Assembly (NCBI RefSeq): GCF_048128805.1
Contig: NC_136012.1
Span: 10,576,621 to 10,640,620, forward strand
DNA from: Centroberyx gerrardi
Taxonomy: Eukaryota > Chordata > Actinopteri > Beryciformes > Berycidae
DNA length: 64,000 nt
Reading direction: 5' to 3'
Shown piece after piece: positions 35,606 to 48,996 of the stretch. The position numbers and the translations under genes were made by a program. Position 1 is the stretch's first letter; every line of letters begins with the position of its first letter. The notes under the pieces are model-generated. The model was given only the letters and a program-made list of their open reading frames with translations. It ran no database searches and was not told where the DNA came from.

Positions 35606-38212
35606 CTGAATGGCAGTTGCATCTGGCATACTGAGACGCCGTACAAACATCTGGCTCTGTCCGCTCTGGCTGGTGACGTAGCCCGAGCCCCAGGTGCCAC
35701 TGTGGGGCCGGCCCGTGTTGTAGAACATAAAAGTGTCGCTCCCTGACGTGGCAGTCAGGCATGTCTTGTAACAGTATGTTTTGGTCATAGACCCATTACC
35801 CCGCACTTCAATATAGTGCGGCTCCACTTTGAGGTCGCGGCGCAGCGCCACATTGTTGTTGGGTTGTCCTCCACCTCCTCCTCCTCCTCCTCCTCCTCCA
35901 CCTCCACCCCCACCCCCACCCCCACCCCCACATCCCCCTCCTCCCCCTCCTCCTCCTCCACCCCCACCAGCTGAGGTGCCCCCTTCTGGCATACTCTTCT
36001 TGGATACGCAGCATGGGGAGCAGGAGCCAGGCTGGGTGCAGTAGGCATGGCAGCGCACAATGGCCAGCACAAAGACAGTGACCAGGAAGACAAAGGTGGT
36101 GGCACTCAGGGCGATGATGAGGTAGAGGGTGACATTAGAAAACATTAGGGGGCTGTGGGGCCTGATGATGCGCTTGGGGTCAGGGGTCAGCTTGGGTGGC
36201 AGCTCCATTACGTGCACATGGATGGTGGCGGTGGAGGAAAGTGGTGGCAGGCCATTGTCGCGTACCAGCACTGTCAGTAGGAAGGAGGTGGAGTTGTCCT
36301 CAATGACACGCCGTGTGGTGCGGATCTCGCCTGTGTACTCATGCACCTTGAACAGATCAAGGTCTGCATTGGTCTGCTCCAGGGCATACAGCAGCCAAGC
36401 ATTCTGCCCCGCGTCACCATCCCACGCCACCACCTTGGTCACCAGCACGCCCGCTTCTGCGTTTTTCATCAGCGTTTCTGTGGTGCGTGTACCGTTGGCG
36501 GGTGGGTGGACTATCCTGGGCATGTGGTCATTCTGATCCATAATGTAAACATATATGGTGGCTACACGACTGAGGGGAGGCACGCCGTTGTCCTGGGCTT
36601 TGACCTGGAAGTGAAACTCTCTCAGCTTCTCAAAGTCGAAGGCTCGGAGAGCATAGGCCTCACCTGTATCGGGCTTGATGCTGACATAGCTGGCTACAGG
36701 GATGCCATGGTTGTTGTCGTTGAGGACAATATAGGTGATGCGTGCGTTCTCTGCAGCATCAGCATCTGTGGCCTTCACTACACACAGAGGGGCACCGGGA
36801 GCATTGTTCTCTGTGACATACACAGTATATGATGTCTGTTCAAAGCGAGGTGGATTGTCATTTACATCTGCAACATCCACTTTGAAGGTCATGTGAGAGG
36901 ACAGGGGTGGAGTGCCGCCATCAATGGCAGTGACAGTGACATTGTAGGAGGAGATGGTCTCCCTGTCCAGGAAAGCGGAGGTGACAATGGTATAATGGTT
37001 CCGGAAGGACTTGATCTTGAAAGGCAGATGAGGCATGATCTCCAGGGTTACTTGTTTGTTTGGTCCAGAGTCACGGTCATTTACACTGATCAATGCTACA
37101 ACCGTGTCAGCCCGGGCATCTTCACGTACTGGGCTAGAGAGTGAAGACAGCACAATCTCAGGAATGTTGTCATTCACATCCAAAACCTCCACCACTACTT
37201 TACAGTGCACTGCCACCGGGGCTGGCCCCCTGTCCATTGCCTGTATGTACATTTCATAGGAGTTTGTCTCCTCATAATCTATATTGTTTTTCACCCGAAT
37301 TTCCCCTGTGTCTGTGTCCATAGAAAACATCTGTCTAACCCTCTCTGGTGTATAGCTGCTGAAGGAGTAAAAAACTTCCCCATTTGAGCCCTCATCAGGA
37401 TCTGTTGCATTTAACTTGATCACCAGCGCACCCTTGGGCGAGTTCTCCGACAGTTTCACTTTGTACACGGAGTTGTCAAACGCAGGCACGTTGTCATTGG
37501 AATCAAGGACACGTATATTAATTTGGGCTGTGCCAGTTCGCTGCGGGGTGCCTCCGTCCACCGCTGTCAGGATTAGCTGATGAGAAGGCGTCTGCTCGCG
37601 GTCAAAGGGCTTTTTGAGGACGAGCTCGATGTGCTTACTATTGGAAAAGGGTTTGATGGAGTCCAGAGCGAGGTGATCGTTTGGGCTCAGGCGGTACTGC
37701 TTCACCGAGTTGGAGCCGTCATCCGCGTCCTGTGCACCCTCAATGGGGAACCGGGACCCGGTGAGAGCGGACTCCGACACCTCTAGTTGATATTCATCTC
37801 GAGGGAATTGTGGCGCGTTATCATTGGCATCCAAAATCTCCACCTCCACGTTGTGCACCTCCAGCGGATTTTCTACGACCACCTCCAGGTTGCGAGAGCA
37901 GGTGCCACTGAATTCACAAATTGTCTCTCGGTCAATGCGGTCACTCACCAGCAGCTTCCCGGTTTTGTGATTTATGGTGAAATATCTCCGTCCACTGTCC
38001 GAAGTGATTCTGATGCGTCGGGTGGAGAGTTTTCGGAGGTCCAGATTCAAATCCCGGACAATGTCACCGACCACAGCCCCGTTCTCCAGCTCCTCTGGAA
38101 TGGTGTACCGTATTTGTGCATTTGTAAGGCCACTGAGTACAAAAATCACCAAATAGAAAGAAAAAGGCACATTCTCCCTTATGCTGTAACAGCATCGTGC
38201 CGTAACAGCCAT
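35606..38212 (-). CDS. pcdhac2: C-type protocadherin alpha variable exon, PCDHAC2-like, with poly-glycine run
   Basis: ATG at 38212; open to a donor ATTCAG|GTGTGT at 35605, giving 869 codons in phase 0 (the frame runs on to 35549 only as intron). Signal peptide about 1-32, six EC repeats with CX5C in EC1 and DxNDN linkers, transmembrane helix about 694-719, then a Cys-rich juxtamembrane stretch. The cytoplasmic part has IEVRGNGSMTKTYCYK and SGSDTFMFYNTG, which match my memory of mammalian PCDHAC2; together with its position next to the constant exons this supports an alpha-C2 orthologue. Residues 749-782 are 33 glycines broken by one cysteine. It does not share the homogenised 3' block of the standard exons. 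C-type isoforms are usually expressed constitutively rather than by random choice. Spliced product: 1021 residues. Confidence 0.93.
35867..35968 (-). repeat. Coding GGN repeat (poly-glycine) in the C2 exon
   Basis: 34 codons: 12 glycines, one cysteine, 21 glycines, made of GGA/GGT/GGG codons. It includes four tandem GGGGGT units on the coding strand (plus-strand positions about 35906-35934). It is likely length-polymorphic. Confidence 0.9.
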
Positions 38213-39187
38213 CGCAAGCAGGCAGGATTCGCAGACGGGTTAGAGAAAGCTTTCCGCCTTTTCAGCTTGCTGTGCGTCCCCACCCGCCTCATTAAAAACG
38301 GGGGAATAGTCCATGCATAACCCCGACTATGTGCAGGACGACCAAAGCATCCTCTCTGGTACAGGTGCCTGTTTTAAGGGATTTTTTTCCTGTGCATCCA
38401 TGTTTTCCTTTGTCTTCCGCGGTAATGCTTTTTTTTTATTCCTCTTTCCTCCCAGCAAGGCTGACTCTTGTTTCCCTTTCACGGATTCTGCCTATTGCTC
38501 TCTCTCTCTCTCGCTCTCTCTCTCTCTCTTCCCCCTCCCTCTTTCTCTGTGCGATGGTGTCTGTGGGCAACGGGGGAGGGGGAGCCACTCGCACAAACGA
38601 AACTGGCTGCATTTCAGCACCTCCGATAAAAATCAGCGTCAAATCAAAATAAAATGTTGGTCAACCCGAAAAAACAATTAGATTGTTTATCAATCGATCT
38701 ATCTTCAAATCTGACCGCAGATAGAGAGTTGTCAGTATCATTTACACAGAGAAATGCATTCGGCACAGTCGTTTTTTCTTTTTGTCAGAGCCAGTGCCAC
38801 CGCCCTTTTCATTGTGCGCTGGGATACAACATTGCCGAAATGATTTATGAACCACCCTGGCGATTAGACTTCCTCATCCCATTGATCCAAACCTGCAATT
38901 ACTCAGGCACCGTCTACCCAGACGTAAAAACAGATTTTTGAACAAATATAGGCTATATATAGGCTATTTTTTAAAAACGATAAATAAATAAACAATTCGA
39001 CTGTAAATAAGCGGACAAAATAATCCACTGCAAACGTTTTTACAATGTAACCAACACTCACAGGTAGACCTACTTCAGTCTTTATTTCGTTTTTAGGCTA
39101 ATTCAAATAAGAGGTTTCGAACTTCCATTGCATATTCAACAGGACATAAACCAGCAGAACAGAATGAGATTGGAACAAAGCACGAGA

Positions 39188-39238
39188 TGTGTGTGTGTGT
39201 GTGTGTGCGTGTGCGCGTGCGTGCGTGTGTGTGTGTGT
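39188..39238. repeat. (GT)n microsatellite, imperfect
   Basis: GT repeat with GC and CGTG interruptions, upstream of the C2 exon. Confidence 0.85.
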
Positions 39239-42076
39239 ATAGGTGGTGATAGGGGTTAGCGGGGGTTAGCCATCCTCTCCTTTTTTGAGCCAGTGCGTTA
39301 TAGGCCTCTTTCCCTTTGTGTCGCTGTCCACGAGTTCAAGTTCTGAAAGACACTGGGGACTGATGTCAGCACAAAGCCATTTTCTGTTCCTTCATGATAT
39401 CATTATGACCTACAGAGACAGCTGGGGTGGCTTACACTCTGACCGCACAAGGGCGTGTATGCTGCTTTAATTTCAGTTTGCGTTGCGCCACAGGTTCATT
39501 CCCTCATAACCCACGAAGCCTGTGTTGTCATGGGGTTGTTCATTCGGGGTGACGGCGCTAACCGGGTCACTGACAAGATGTTCTGGACTTAGCCCCTTTC
39601 CACATCTGTCAAGATAAACTACGCTGGCATCTCCTGACAGACAGTAATTATAGAAACATGCAGTTGTATGCACGACGTAAATTGCACAGAAAATGTTAAC
39701 TTTACTATTTCAATCTCCCGAACGAACCAAAGCGCTATTTGCCACAGTACTTACAAAGAGGTTCGCCACAACTATGGCTTTAAATGACCATGTGATGTCT
39801 TGGAAGGATTTTTATACACACATTAGCCTACTCCCATCGGTTTTATAGCCTGCTTTAGGTGGAACGATCACAAAGTTAATTTAATAGCTTCACGGATTTT
39901 AATAGACAAATTCGAGCTAGCGAGTCGCCTGGCCGTTTGACAGATTTTCACTGATCCATTAACAGTTGACCTCAGACTATGCGTGGCAGTACAGGAAAAT
40001 CAGAGCCATCGGCGTTTCCATCTCAGGTGACAAGACACGCATTCTGAGATGAATCTTATCCAGCTACAAGCTTTTTGAGTTTTAAAGCTGTAACTGGCAG
40101 ACGGAGGGTTCAACAGCGCATGTGTGGTCGCAGGTGGTCAGGAAGTGGCATTAACACTCAAATCATCTTGCTGTGGCTCTGCTCCTAATTACTCCAGCCT
40201 TAGAACTCATGTACCTCAATGAAATTCCAATTTAAATCGGATTCGATTCAATTAGGTGGGCCCCTACTCCTAACGCAATCAGCAGATCTTTTGACACTGT
40301 TTAATTTCATCTCTGCATACGAAGGAACATAACCAAGACTAACTACACACTGCAGCTTAATTCGTGTATGTAGCCCTAGTGAATCTAGGTTTTAGTCTCG
40401 TCTAGGTTTCAGTTAATGCATTGAGTCATGCAGTAGCCTCTACTGAGATTGAAATTGAAATAGTCTTGCACTGATGAAATGATAATCTCATTTTAATATA
40501 AATTAATTTGGTATTCTTAATAATGACTGCATTTAGAAGTCTACCTACATTAAAACATTTTATTGTGATTCATCAGAACTCATAAAACGAGCATATTTTT
40601 TTTTGGCTATGTTTTATGCTATGAAGTGGCCTTGTGAGACCCTGAGCCATGTTGATTCACCCCGGCCACTGGGCCACTATGTGCGTCCACCGCCCACGTA
40701 ACCTCTTCCGTCTCCTGTTGCAGCTGCCACTCTCACCCACGCCCGGTCTGCCCACGGCGATGACAGCGGTTGGCAACCCGGGAGACGGAGAGAAGACAGT
40801 GTCACTCGGATGCTGCTAGTGGATGGGCAGATAACGGAGCGACTCTTCACACTCCAAGGCGACGACGACGAGGTGGCGTGCTGGGAGTTGGAGAAGCGAT
40901 ACCTAAATGTCCATAAATTGGAGTGATGACTGCACAGGCATGTTTTCACTAACGAAAAATTACTATAATATTCCTATAATAATCTTGTAAGGGCTTAAGT
41001 CATGTCTGCTGTGCTCCATAGTGTGTTTATAGGCTAATGATCCAATCGTAGGCTACATAATGGTATCTTTTAATCTCCTATGGATGTTATCATTATAATA
41101 TATCTGTACTCGTTGAGTTTATAATGACCTAGTCGTAGCCTACGTTATAGTATTTTTTAAAAAAAAATCTCATATGGTATCACTGTCAAATTCGCACAAT
41201 ATATTTATATGTGTAGGGACTTATAATTTTGCTGTTATATTTATATCGTATCCTGTAGGATTACTAAAGTTCTTTTTGCTATGGGTTTATCTGAATATTA
41301 TTTCCCTACTGACCAGCGGAGCCGCCACGCTACCCGTGACATTTAGCAGATTTTCCCGGTGGGGTGTGTGGACCTCCATGTTTGGCAATATGAGGCAAAA
41401 ATGAAGAGGCGACTGTTATCTCGTCAATTACACACGCCGCTGGGTTTACACTTGGCCTTTCCACCTCTCTCTCTTTCTCTCCTCTCTCCCTGTTCTGTTT
41501 TTCTGTCTCCTGAACCGTTGCCCAAATCAAAAGCACGTAACAAATAGCTCTCTCTCCACATACCTGTTTGAATCACACCCATCTGTTCCAGCGTTAATTG
41601 AGCGCCGCAGAGCTGTGGATTATTTCATTTTTCACTCAAGGGGGCTGCGGATTAAGTTATCTCCATTATTCCACCGGCAGACAAACAGACGCCTGTTATG
41701 CTACAACAAACATCGACATCACAGACCTAATTGGCTCCCACTTCCAAATATTTATTTTATCTTCATTTTGTCTCAAATGACCACAAGGTGTTTCAGTTTC
41801 AGATGTCATTATCCCGATCCAAGCTCCCAATCATTTTTCCTGACCTTGACTACTCTGTACACTCCTCCCCCCTCCATTCTCTCTCTTTCATCGCCTCTCG
41901 CAGCTGGAGACTCTTCAGTGTCTCCAGCTGCACATGTGTCTTAGACATCCGCTGTTCCAGCTGAGAGCTGGGCTGAGGGACACACGGGGATCTGAAATGC
42001 AAACACAGGAGCTTATGCCTTAAAAAAAAAAAAAAGTATATAGGCCTATATATATATATGTATATATACATATATA

Positions 42077-42078
<2 letters not shown>

Positions 42079-42111
<33 letters not shown>
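42079..42111. repeat. (GA)n microsatellite next to a TATA tract
   Basis: GA repeat preceded by TATATATATG… at 42048-42075. Confidence 0.9.
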
Positions 42112-42115
<4 letters not shown>

Positions 42116-42519
42116 CGAGTGTAGAGTTACAGAGTAAAGAGTTCTGACTCCCTCCACTCTGCACAAGGAGCTTCTCGCTGCCAGAATATTAACATCCCCC
42201 GCTCCATCCATTATGCAAGATGGTCGCCATATTAATATCATTGCCATCACTAAGACTCACTCTCATTAATGCTGTAATCGCCTGCTCTAAAAGCCATTCG
42301 TATTGCCTCCCCTAAGCGTCTGTTATGCCATGTGGAATCCCCCCTTTTCAGTGAGTCAGATGTCCCGGACAGCAGAGATCCACAGAGAAAGGGGTCATGG
42401 CTGGGCAGGCCTCTGTCTGTCACTCCCTCACTCGACACATATACAAACAGAGGCAATCATGCGAACTCAAAGGGCACACACACACACCCAGGCTCCCAAC
42501 AGACCCCCCCATCACAAAC

Positions 42520-42523
<4 letters not shown>

Positions 42524-42586
<63 letters not shown>
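42524..42586. repeat. (CA)n microsatellite
   Basis: About 30 CA units, the longest CA tract in the window. Confidence 0.9.
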
Positions 42587-42589
<3 letters not shown>

Positions 42590-43888
42590 ACACACACCAC
42601 ACAGCATATAAAACACAAGCACATAAGCCAACAACCACTGGACAAGGACAGATGATTACTTTGAGGCTCATGTAGTGTCTGAGTGTCTGGACAGACCATC
42701 TCGCTCATTTTTCCTCTCATTCTCTCATTGTTGTGTCTTATTTGTTTTCTGGTCTGCTGTGCTGTGGGATGCAAGTGATGGTCTCACTGAAACCCATCCA
42801 GACAAAGTCAGTCTGGTTGACCAGTTTCCTTAAATGGCAGTGAACATGTGAATACAACAGCCAACAGTGGCCTTAATATAAGTAGATGCACTTACAGCAA
42901 TGGTGTTGGAGATTAGTTGTAGGGGATGAAGATGTGTTACACTAATGCAGGCACTCACACATGGAGGTTATTGAGTACAGTCTCAGTGTTGGCCAATGAG
43001 CAACTCTACAGGGGAAGTTCAGTGAGTGCCTTATTTAAAAGCATGTTGGTAGTAGTTCTTGATGGAGAATAAAGTACTTATTCACTTTCACCACCAAGCA
43101 CAGCTGGCCCAAGGTTTCGAACCAATGTCATTCTAGTCACAAGTTTGTTTCTCTAATGTTCAGGCTACTGCCACTTTAAGTGATTATGTTATTATATACA
43201 GTACATATTATATTATATTGTCTGTTGGATTTTGGATGAAGTTGTTATTCATAAAAGTATAAAAGTAAAGTCACTGATTATATTTGTATTTTTCTTCATG
43301 CTGCATTAGAGAGAAAGAGAGAAAGATTGAGAGTGAGAGAGGGGAAATATCTGCTGGCTGTTGTGTAGGCGGACAGCTAATTGCAGTGTCTGTGGTGCCA
43401 GGAAAAAGTGCCTTCACAATTAAAAGAAATCAGCACTAAAAAAAGGAAAGTGACAAAACAGCCTTATTCTCACACAAGAGATAGCACAGAGAGGCATTCT
43501 AGAACACTTAACTATACAAAATTAATTGTTTTAAAGATTGCCCTTGGTGGTCATGGTAAATGTAAAATCAAAATACAGAGGGGGGAGAGGGAGTGAAAAC
43601 ATTTCACAACCACAATAGCAATTTATATGCTCTTACATTAAAGGACATTCATGTTGTCCTTTGTAAATGGTACATTGTAAAAGAAAAGTTAAATACAAAA
43701 TTGTCTCATTGTCAAAAACACTGCAAATTTAATCCTCCTAAGTGAAAGTGGGAGAGGTAGCCTGGGCAAGTGGGAGGAGAGGTGGAGAGACAGTGAAATT
43801 GGTCCCTCTATTGGACTAAATTGGTACTACACGGAGAGGACACGTGATCATATCCCGCCGCCCGTCCACCACACTGCTCCCTCATTAA

Positions 43889-43889
<1 letters not shown>

Positions 43890-43923
<34 letters not shown>

Positions 43924-43932
43924 ACATCAGAG

Positions 43933-44000
<68 letters not shown>
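43890..44000. repeat. (GA)n microsatellite pair
   Basis: Two GA arrays (43890-43922 and about 43936-44000). Each is followed by the same GCACATCAGAGTGC unit, suggesting a small internal duplication. Confidence 0.9.
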
Positions 44001-44002
<2 letters not shown>

Positions 44003-45507
44003 GAGAGAGCACATCAGAGTGCACTGGCAGTCATTTCCTCTCATTTGCAATACAGTGACTGCCAGGCCCCCTCCAGAGGTGAGAGGAGAAAGAGCAGAGG
44101 ACACTGGATGAAAGAATCTACCTCTGTCTGCTTTCAGTTCAAGGACAAGCCTCATATTAGAGCATAAGAAATTGAGTATTACAGGTCCAGAATATTTACC
44201 ACAGCATTATGAGATATGCACCATTCAACCACATCCTTAAGAAGAAGCCATCACATGCTCTAGACAAACAAAATCAAGGGTTCTATTAGAAAATGCTATA
44301 TACATTTTAGGAAAAAAAACAAACACTAGCTGAACTTAAGCATTCAATATCTCTACGGTTATTGTTTTATCAACAAAAGACCTGAGCAACCTACTTTCCC
44401 TTAGAATGTACCATAATTTGTTGTAATTTTGTACTATCAATCACTTTGTCAGACTAGGTGTCACGTATTTCAAATGGTGGATACCTCATTTTGGAAAGCA
44501 AACCTCCTCAAATACAAAATACAGACTGGTTAATTGTATTTAAATGTAGCAGAGTGGTTATAGCTCTATAATCCATTGGTATCTATGTACCTTTTCATTA
44601 TTACTTGTTCCATGCAAAATAACTTTACTTTTTTAAATCTCCAATCCAAAGTCTCATGTTAATGATGATCCCTTTACCCAGGTGTACACAGTATGGGAGG
44701 ATGTATTCTCTGGGTGTGTTTGTTTGTGTCTATCCCTTGTGCACCTCTCTTTCAAGCTAAAGGGCATGCGAGAACTAAAGACAGCACAAATCCCTCCCTC
44801 TGGGACCTTGCAAGGGTTAAAGAGTGCCTCGGTTGTCCTGGTTCTGCCTGTGCATAAATCAAACAGATTCTTGCTGTGGCGGTAAACAAAGCTATCAGGA
44901 AGAGCAGGCAGGCTTTGGATACTTCCCTCTTAGGATGCCCTGGCTTTGTATCGTCGTCAGATGGGAAAGGCTGGAACCCGTGGTTCTGAGCATGACAAAG
45001 CTAATCTAACGACTGCAACAACATCCTGATGCCACTAAGAGGGAGCACAGATGGAGGACGGGTGGTGGAAGTGGGGGAGAAGGGTGGCGATAAATTCTTC
45101 CTTTTATCTGTGACCAATTGTAAGCCCGTGATGTTCTCACTCCGCTGCTGGGCATGTATTTAATGTGTTTTTTTCTCTGTCTCATCCTCAGCAGCTCCCG
45201 TTTTCTCGCTTCCTCACCATCTCACGCTCTAGGCTTGTGCTTGTGCTGCTGTATTCCTGTCTTCCTCTACAGCCCACTCCCTTTTTAATACTAATTCTCT
45301 CTCCTCTCACACACCTTTCTGCCGCTTGCTCACTTCCCTGCTCTTCACTTGGTATTTCTCGCTGACTGTTACTATATTTGTACTTCTGTGGTCTCTCTCT
45401 CTCTCTGTTCAATTAAAATATGCTTTATTGGCATGACAGCACAGAAACCTATAATGCCAATGCTACAGATCTACATTTTCACATTAAAATACCCTCCCCC
45501 TTGTATC

Positions 45508-45552
45508 AGTGTGTGTGTGTGTGCGCGTGCGTGTGTGTGTGTGTGTGTGTGT
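45508..45552. repeat. (GT)n microsatellite, imperfect
   Basis: GT repeat with a GCGCGTGC interruption. Confidence 0.85.
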
Positions 45553-48500
45553 CAATACCACGACAGTGTAGATTCTCCCATACTCAGACCCTTCACCATA
45601 CAGTGAGTATCAATAGTCATCAGAGTATGTGTAAGCAATTACAAACAAAAAAATTAACATAACATACAAAAGTATAATGGAATATAATGATGTCATAATG
45701 AATAATGAATAATCAGCAATAATATAATGTAAAAGAGATATAATATAGGAAATTAAAATTTGACAAATTACAGGATTTACGATGGTGCATGGCAGGCTGG
45801 GACAAGGTCTGCAGCTAGTTTGGCTGTTTGCATGTTTTCTTCTAAGAGGATACAGATTTTCTCTTCATGTGGGAGATCATGGAATCTTGGTATTTTTTCA
45901 ACAATTTTAGGGAAATCTCTAACACATTGGTACTTGGAGCACAAGAGCAAGAAATGTTCCTCTCTGTATATACCTCTCTCTCTCTCTGTCTCTCTCCCCC
46001 CACCTCTCTGTCTCCCATTGTGTCCACCCTGTTTCCTCCATGCTTCCCACTATCAGATATTGGGGTAGGTGGCTGGGTGGGGGTGGGTACATACTGGCAG
46101 CTCCCTGGAAACAGACTAGTTCATCATTTCATTACGGCTGAGAACAGTCTCCATGGTAACCTCAGCTAGCAGAGCTAACCTCACTCTCACAAAGGACACG
46201 CCCTTGTAAGGGAGAAAACAGGAAGTGATTATACATAAGGTGTGTGTGTGTGTGTATGAGAGAGAGAGGGGGAAAGACAGAGAGAGACAGAGAAAGAGAG
46301 AGAGAAAGAGAGGGTGAGAGAGCATGTGTGTATGTGTGTCTTTCTGAATGGCAGAACATCAATTTCAAATAAAACCATAGAAATAACAAAGAACTGGCGT
46401 TTTTCCAATGAACCACATTGCTATTATATCACCGTCCATTAAAAGATAAAGAGGTTAGGGTGATGAGAACATTTCCAGGTCATGCCTTTGTGCCATATGC
46501 TGAACCTATCTGGGTGTACTCAACCAAAATTACGTAGGTGAATGCCTCTTCTGTAACACTGCAATCCTGTTAGACTGTGAACCACTTAGCTGTCTGCCTC
46601 AACCAGGATAATGTACTCTGTGAATCAATAATTGAATGCATTTTGCAGCATTGGGGGCAGCAGAGTTAGAAGCTTTTATCTGATACACACTTCAAACCCA
46701 CAGTCATCTTCTTATGCACACTGCTAAAGAATTATGACTCTCACAATCCTTCAATAGTTCTTATTCTTCAATAATGTGTTCATTATTATGGTACACACAG
46801 TCTCGTAGACACAAAAAATACTGCAACAAACACACGGATACAAACAGACACGGTGACCGGTGACAGAAATGGATAAGCCTTATTTCCCTGGTCTTTGCCC
46901 CGCCCCACCGGTTTAGCTGTGATTGACACCAGAGCTGCCGGTGCTGTCAGCCCCGCCCAGCCGCAGAGCGGAGCAGGAAGGAGAGCCGAGCCGAGCTGAG
47001 CCACCCCGGTACTGAGAGCTCCCTGCTGCTGCTGCAGCGCATAGCGGAAAATTACCGGCCCCTCCCCCCTCACAGAGAGCTGCAGCGTACAGAGCACATA
47101 CTGAACCACTCTTACGCATAGAGACAGCTCCGGGCATTGTTTCAGGAACCACATTGAAGCTAACGCGGCATAGCGAGCTTGGCAATGTACACAACATATA
47201 TCGGAGTAAACGCAAAACACCTACTGCACACAGTTTGATTCAGATGGCGCATCGAGAGCGCTGCCATCTTTAAAGCACACGCTGACCCACTTACACACAT
47301 ACGCATCGCCTGTAATATGCAAAGCCGATGTGTGAGCACAGAGAGCCCCGGTTCACTCTGAGACATTTCACACTGAACCAACCAAACGAACGGAGCTTTG
47401 ACAGATCAGGCCGTGTTTGTTTGTGCTGGACCACTCCCTGAAATGAGGTCATGGTATCGTCTGAGTGACTAAGACACTCAGAGCATCGTGGCTCCACAGC
47501 CTCAGAGTGTGCTGAGCTTCACCGAGAATATTTCAACACACTGCGCTACTTAAGAAAAATTGCATTGTTCAAATTAACATCCTCTATAAATGCCAGACAA
47601 ACACATTGTGCATAAAAAGACACTGCATTTAACATTGACAAATTTTGCCTGTTAGTCAAAACAGAATGCTTGAGCTGCTTACACGCTGCTCGGCATGAGC
47701 GGATAGGGGCTGCCCTGACACACATTAAGGATGTTAATGAAAATATAGGGAATCATGTTTACAGCGTGCTCAGGCTGATAGCACACATGTCTGGAGAAAT
47801 GGCCACTAATTCCCTGTTACTTTTCTCAGCTGCTCCCCTTCCACGGGGAGAGTACACGGCTGGCGAACTGGAGGGGGAGGGGAGAGAGGTCTGGCAGCAT
47901 GGAGGAAGAAGAGAAGGAGGAAAAGGCGTGAGATGAATGAGAAATCATGGGTACATGTAGGCTACCTTGATATTGCGGATGAAAATAAGTGAGGATATGG
48001 AGCTCTGAGAAAGGAAAAGTATAGAATAATAGCATGAGAAGGGGCTGAAGATAGAACAGTAGTGGATTTGAATTAACAATAGTGTTTGGAGGCTGTAAGC
48101 ATGCTATTTTAAAATATACTACACTGCTTTGCACTGCACGGCTTTAAACTGCAGTCCCGATTGCTCCTAACAGTTTTATGTTAGACAAAAGGACGTGAAG
48201 TAAAAGGTTAACATGAGCTTAGCTAAACTGAAAGTGTCTTTTGGCATATAGTTTGCTGGTTTGTAACAGACCAATATTTACAATATGAGTGCTAAATCAA
48301 ATAGCAAAATGAATAAGTCATTGCTCTACAAGACATGGCAAATAAAATCAATATCAAATAACACTCACATATTAGTCTATGTTTCAATTAATATCTCAGA
48401 GACAATGGAGGGCGTGACCAAAACATAGCAGAGAGATAAAGGATAATGGTGAATAATAGGAAAGAGAAGCTGTGACACTAAGGAAACAAACTCATAGAAA

Positions 48501-48975
48501 ATCACGAGAAACACAGTCGAAAAAAGGAGTAGAATATACTGAAGAAAAGCGAAATCAGAGACCTATTCACATTATAATCTATAATTTACCTGAAAACAGA
48601 AATACGGACAGGCTCCTTTTTAAATTTTTTTTTTTTTTATACCCATTTTGCCGTCTGAATATCTATGACTACAGAGAGAGAGATACAGATAAGTCTTGAA
48701 ATGTTAATAGGAGCACATATCCAATGTTTTCATTAAGATCTATGATAAATATAGAGTATAAGATGTTATGCTTTAAAGAGAGATACAAACTAAAAAACAG
48801 ACACAGGCAATAGGGCAACTAGGCAAACCATCAAGTGTATATACGTTTAAAAATAACTAATGTCCCCACCATGTCCTATGACATAAACAGACGAAGTTTC
48901 CACCAGGTGTAACGTCATAGAGGCCAAGAGGTCGGTGACAATTTTGAGAAGGGAGCTTTCAGTAATCCGGACACT

Positions 48976-48996
48976 TTCAGCACCACGGACAGCGAT
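48976..48996 (+). promoter_or_regulatory. RE1/NRSE (REST-binding) candidate, best match in window
   Basis: Reads TTCAGCACCACGGACAGCG, matching the consensus over the first 19 positions. It lies 225 bp beyond the donor of the last standard variable exon. A second partial RE1-like stretch (TTTCAGTAATCCGGACAC) lies immediately before it. Confidence 0.8.

Noticed and set aside
35829..36044. Proline-rich plus-strand frame and Arg/Val-rich minus-strand frames
   Set aside because: Shadows of the coding glycine repeat in other frames.
38612..38632. TTTCAGCACC upstream of the C2 exon as an RE1
   Set aside because: Only the left half-site is present; no GGACAGC half at canonical or extended spacing.
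40677..40949. 90-codon minus-strand frame in the gap upstream of C2
   Set aside because: No domain, no splice support, and no similarity to a cadherin repeat.
45026..45048. GCCACTAAGAGGGAGCAC as a CTCF site
   Set aside because: It resembles CTCF sites by eye, but the core has an extra base relative to the consensus.
47237..47266. TTCAGATGGCGCATCGAGAGCG as an RE1
   Set aside because: Too many mismatches in the left half-site.
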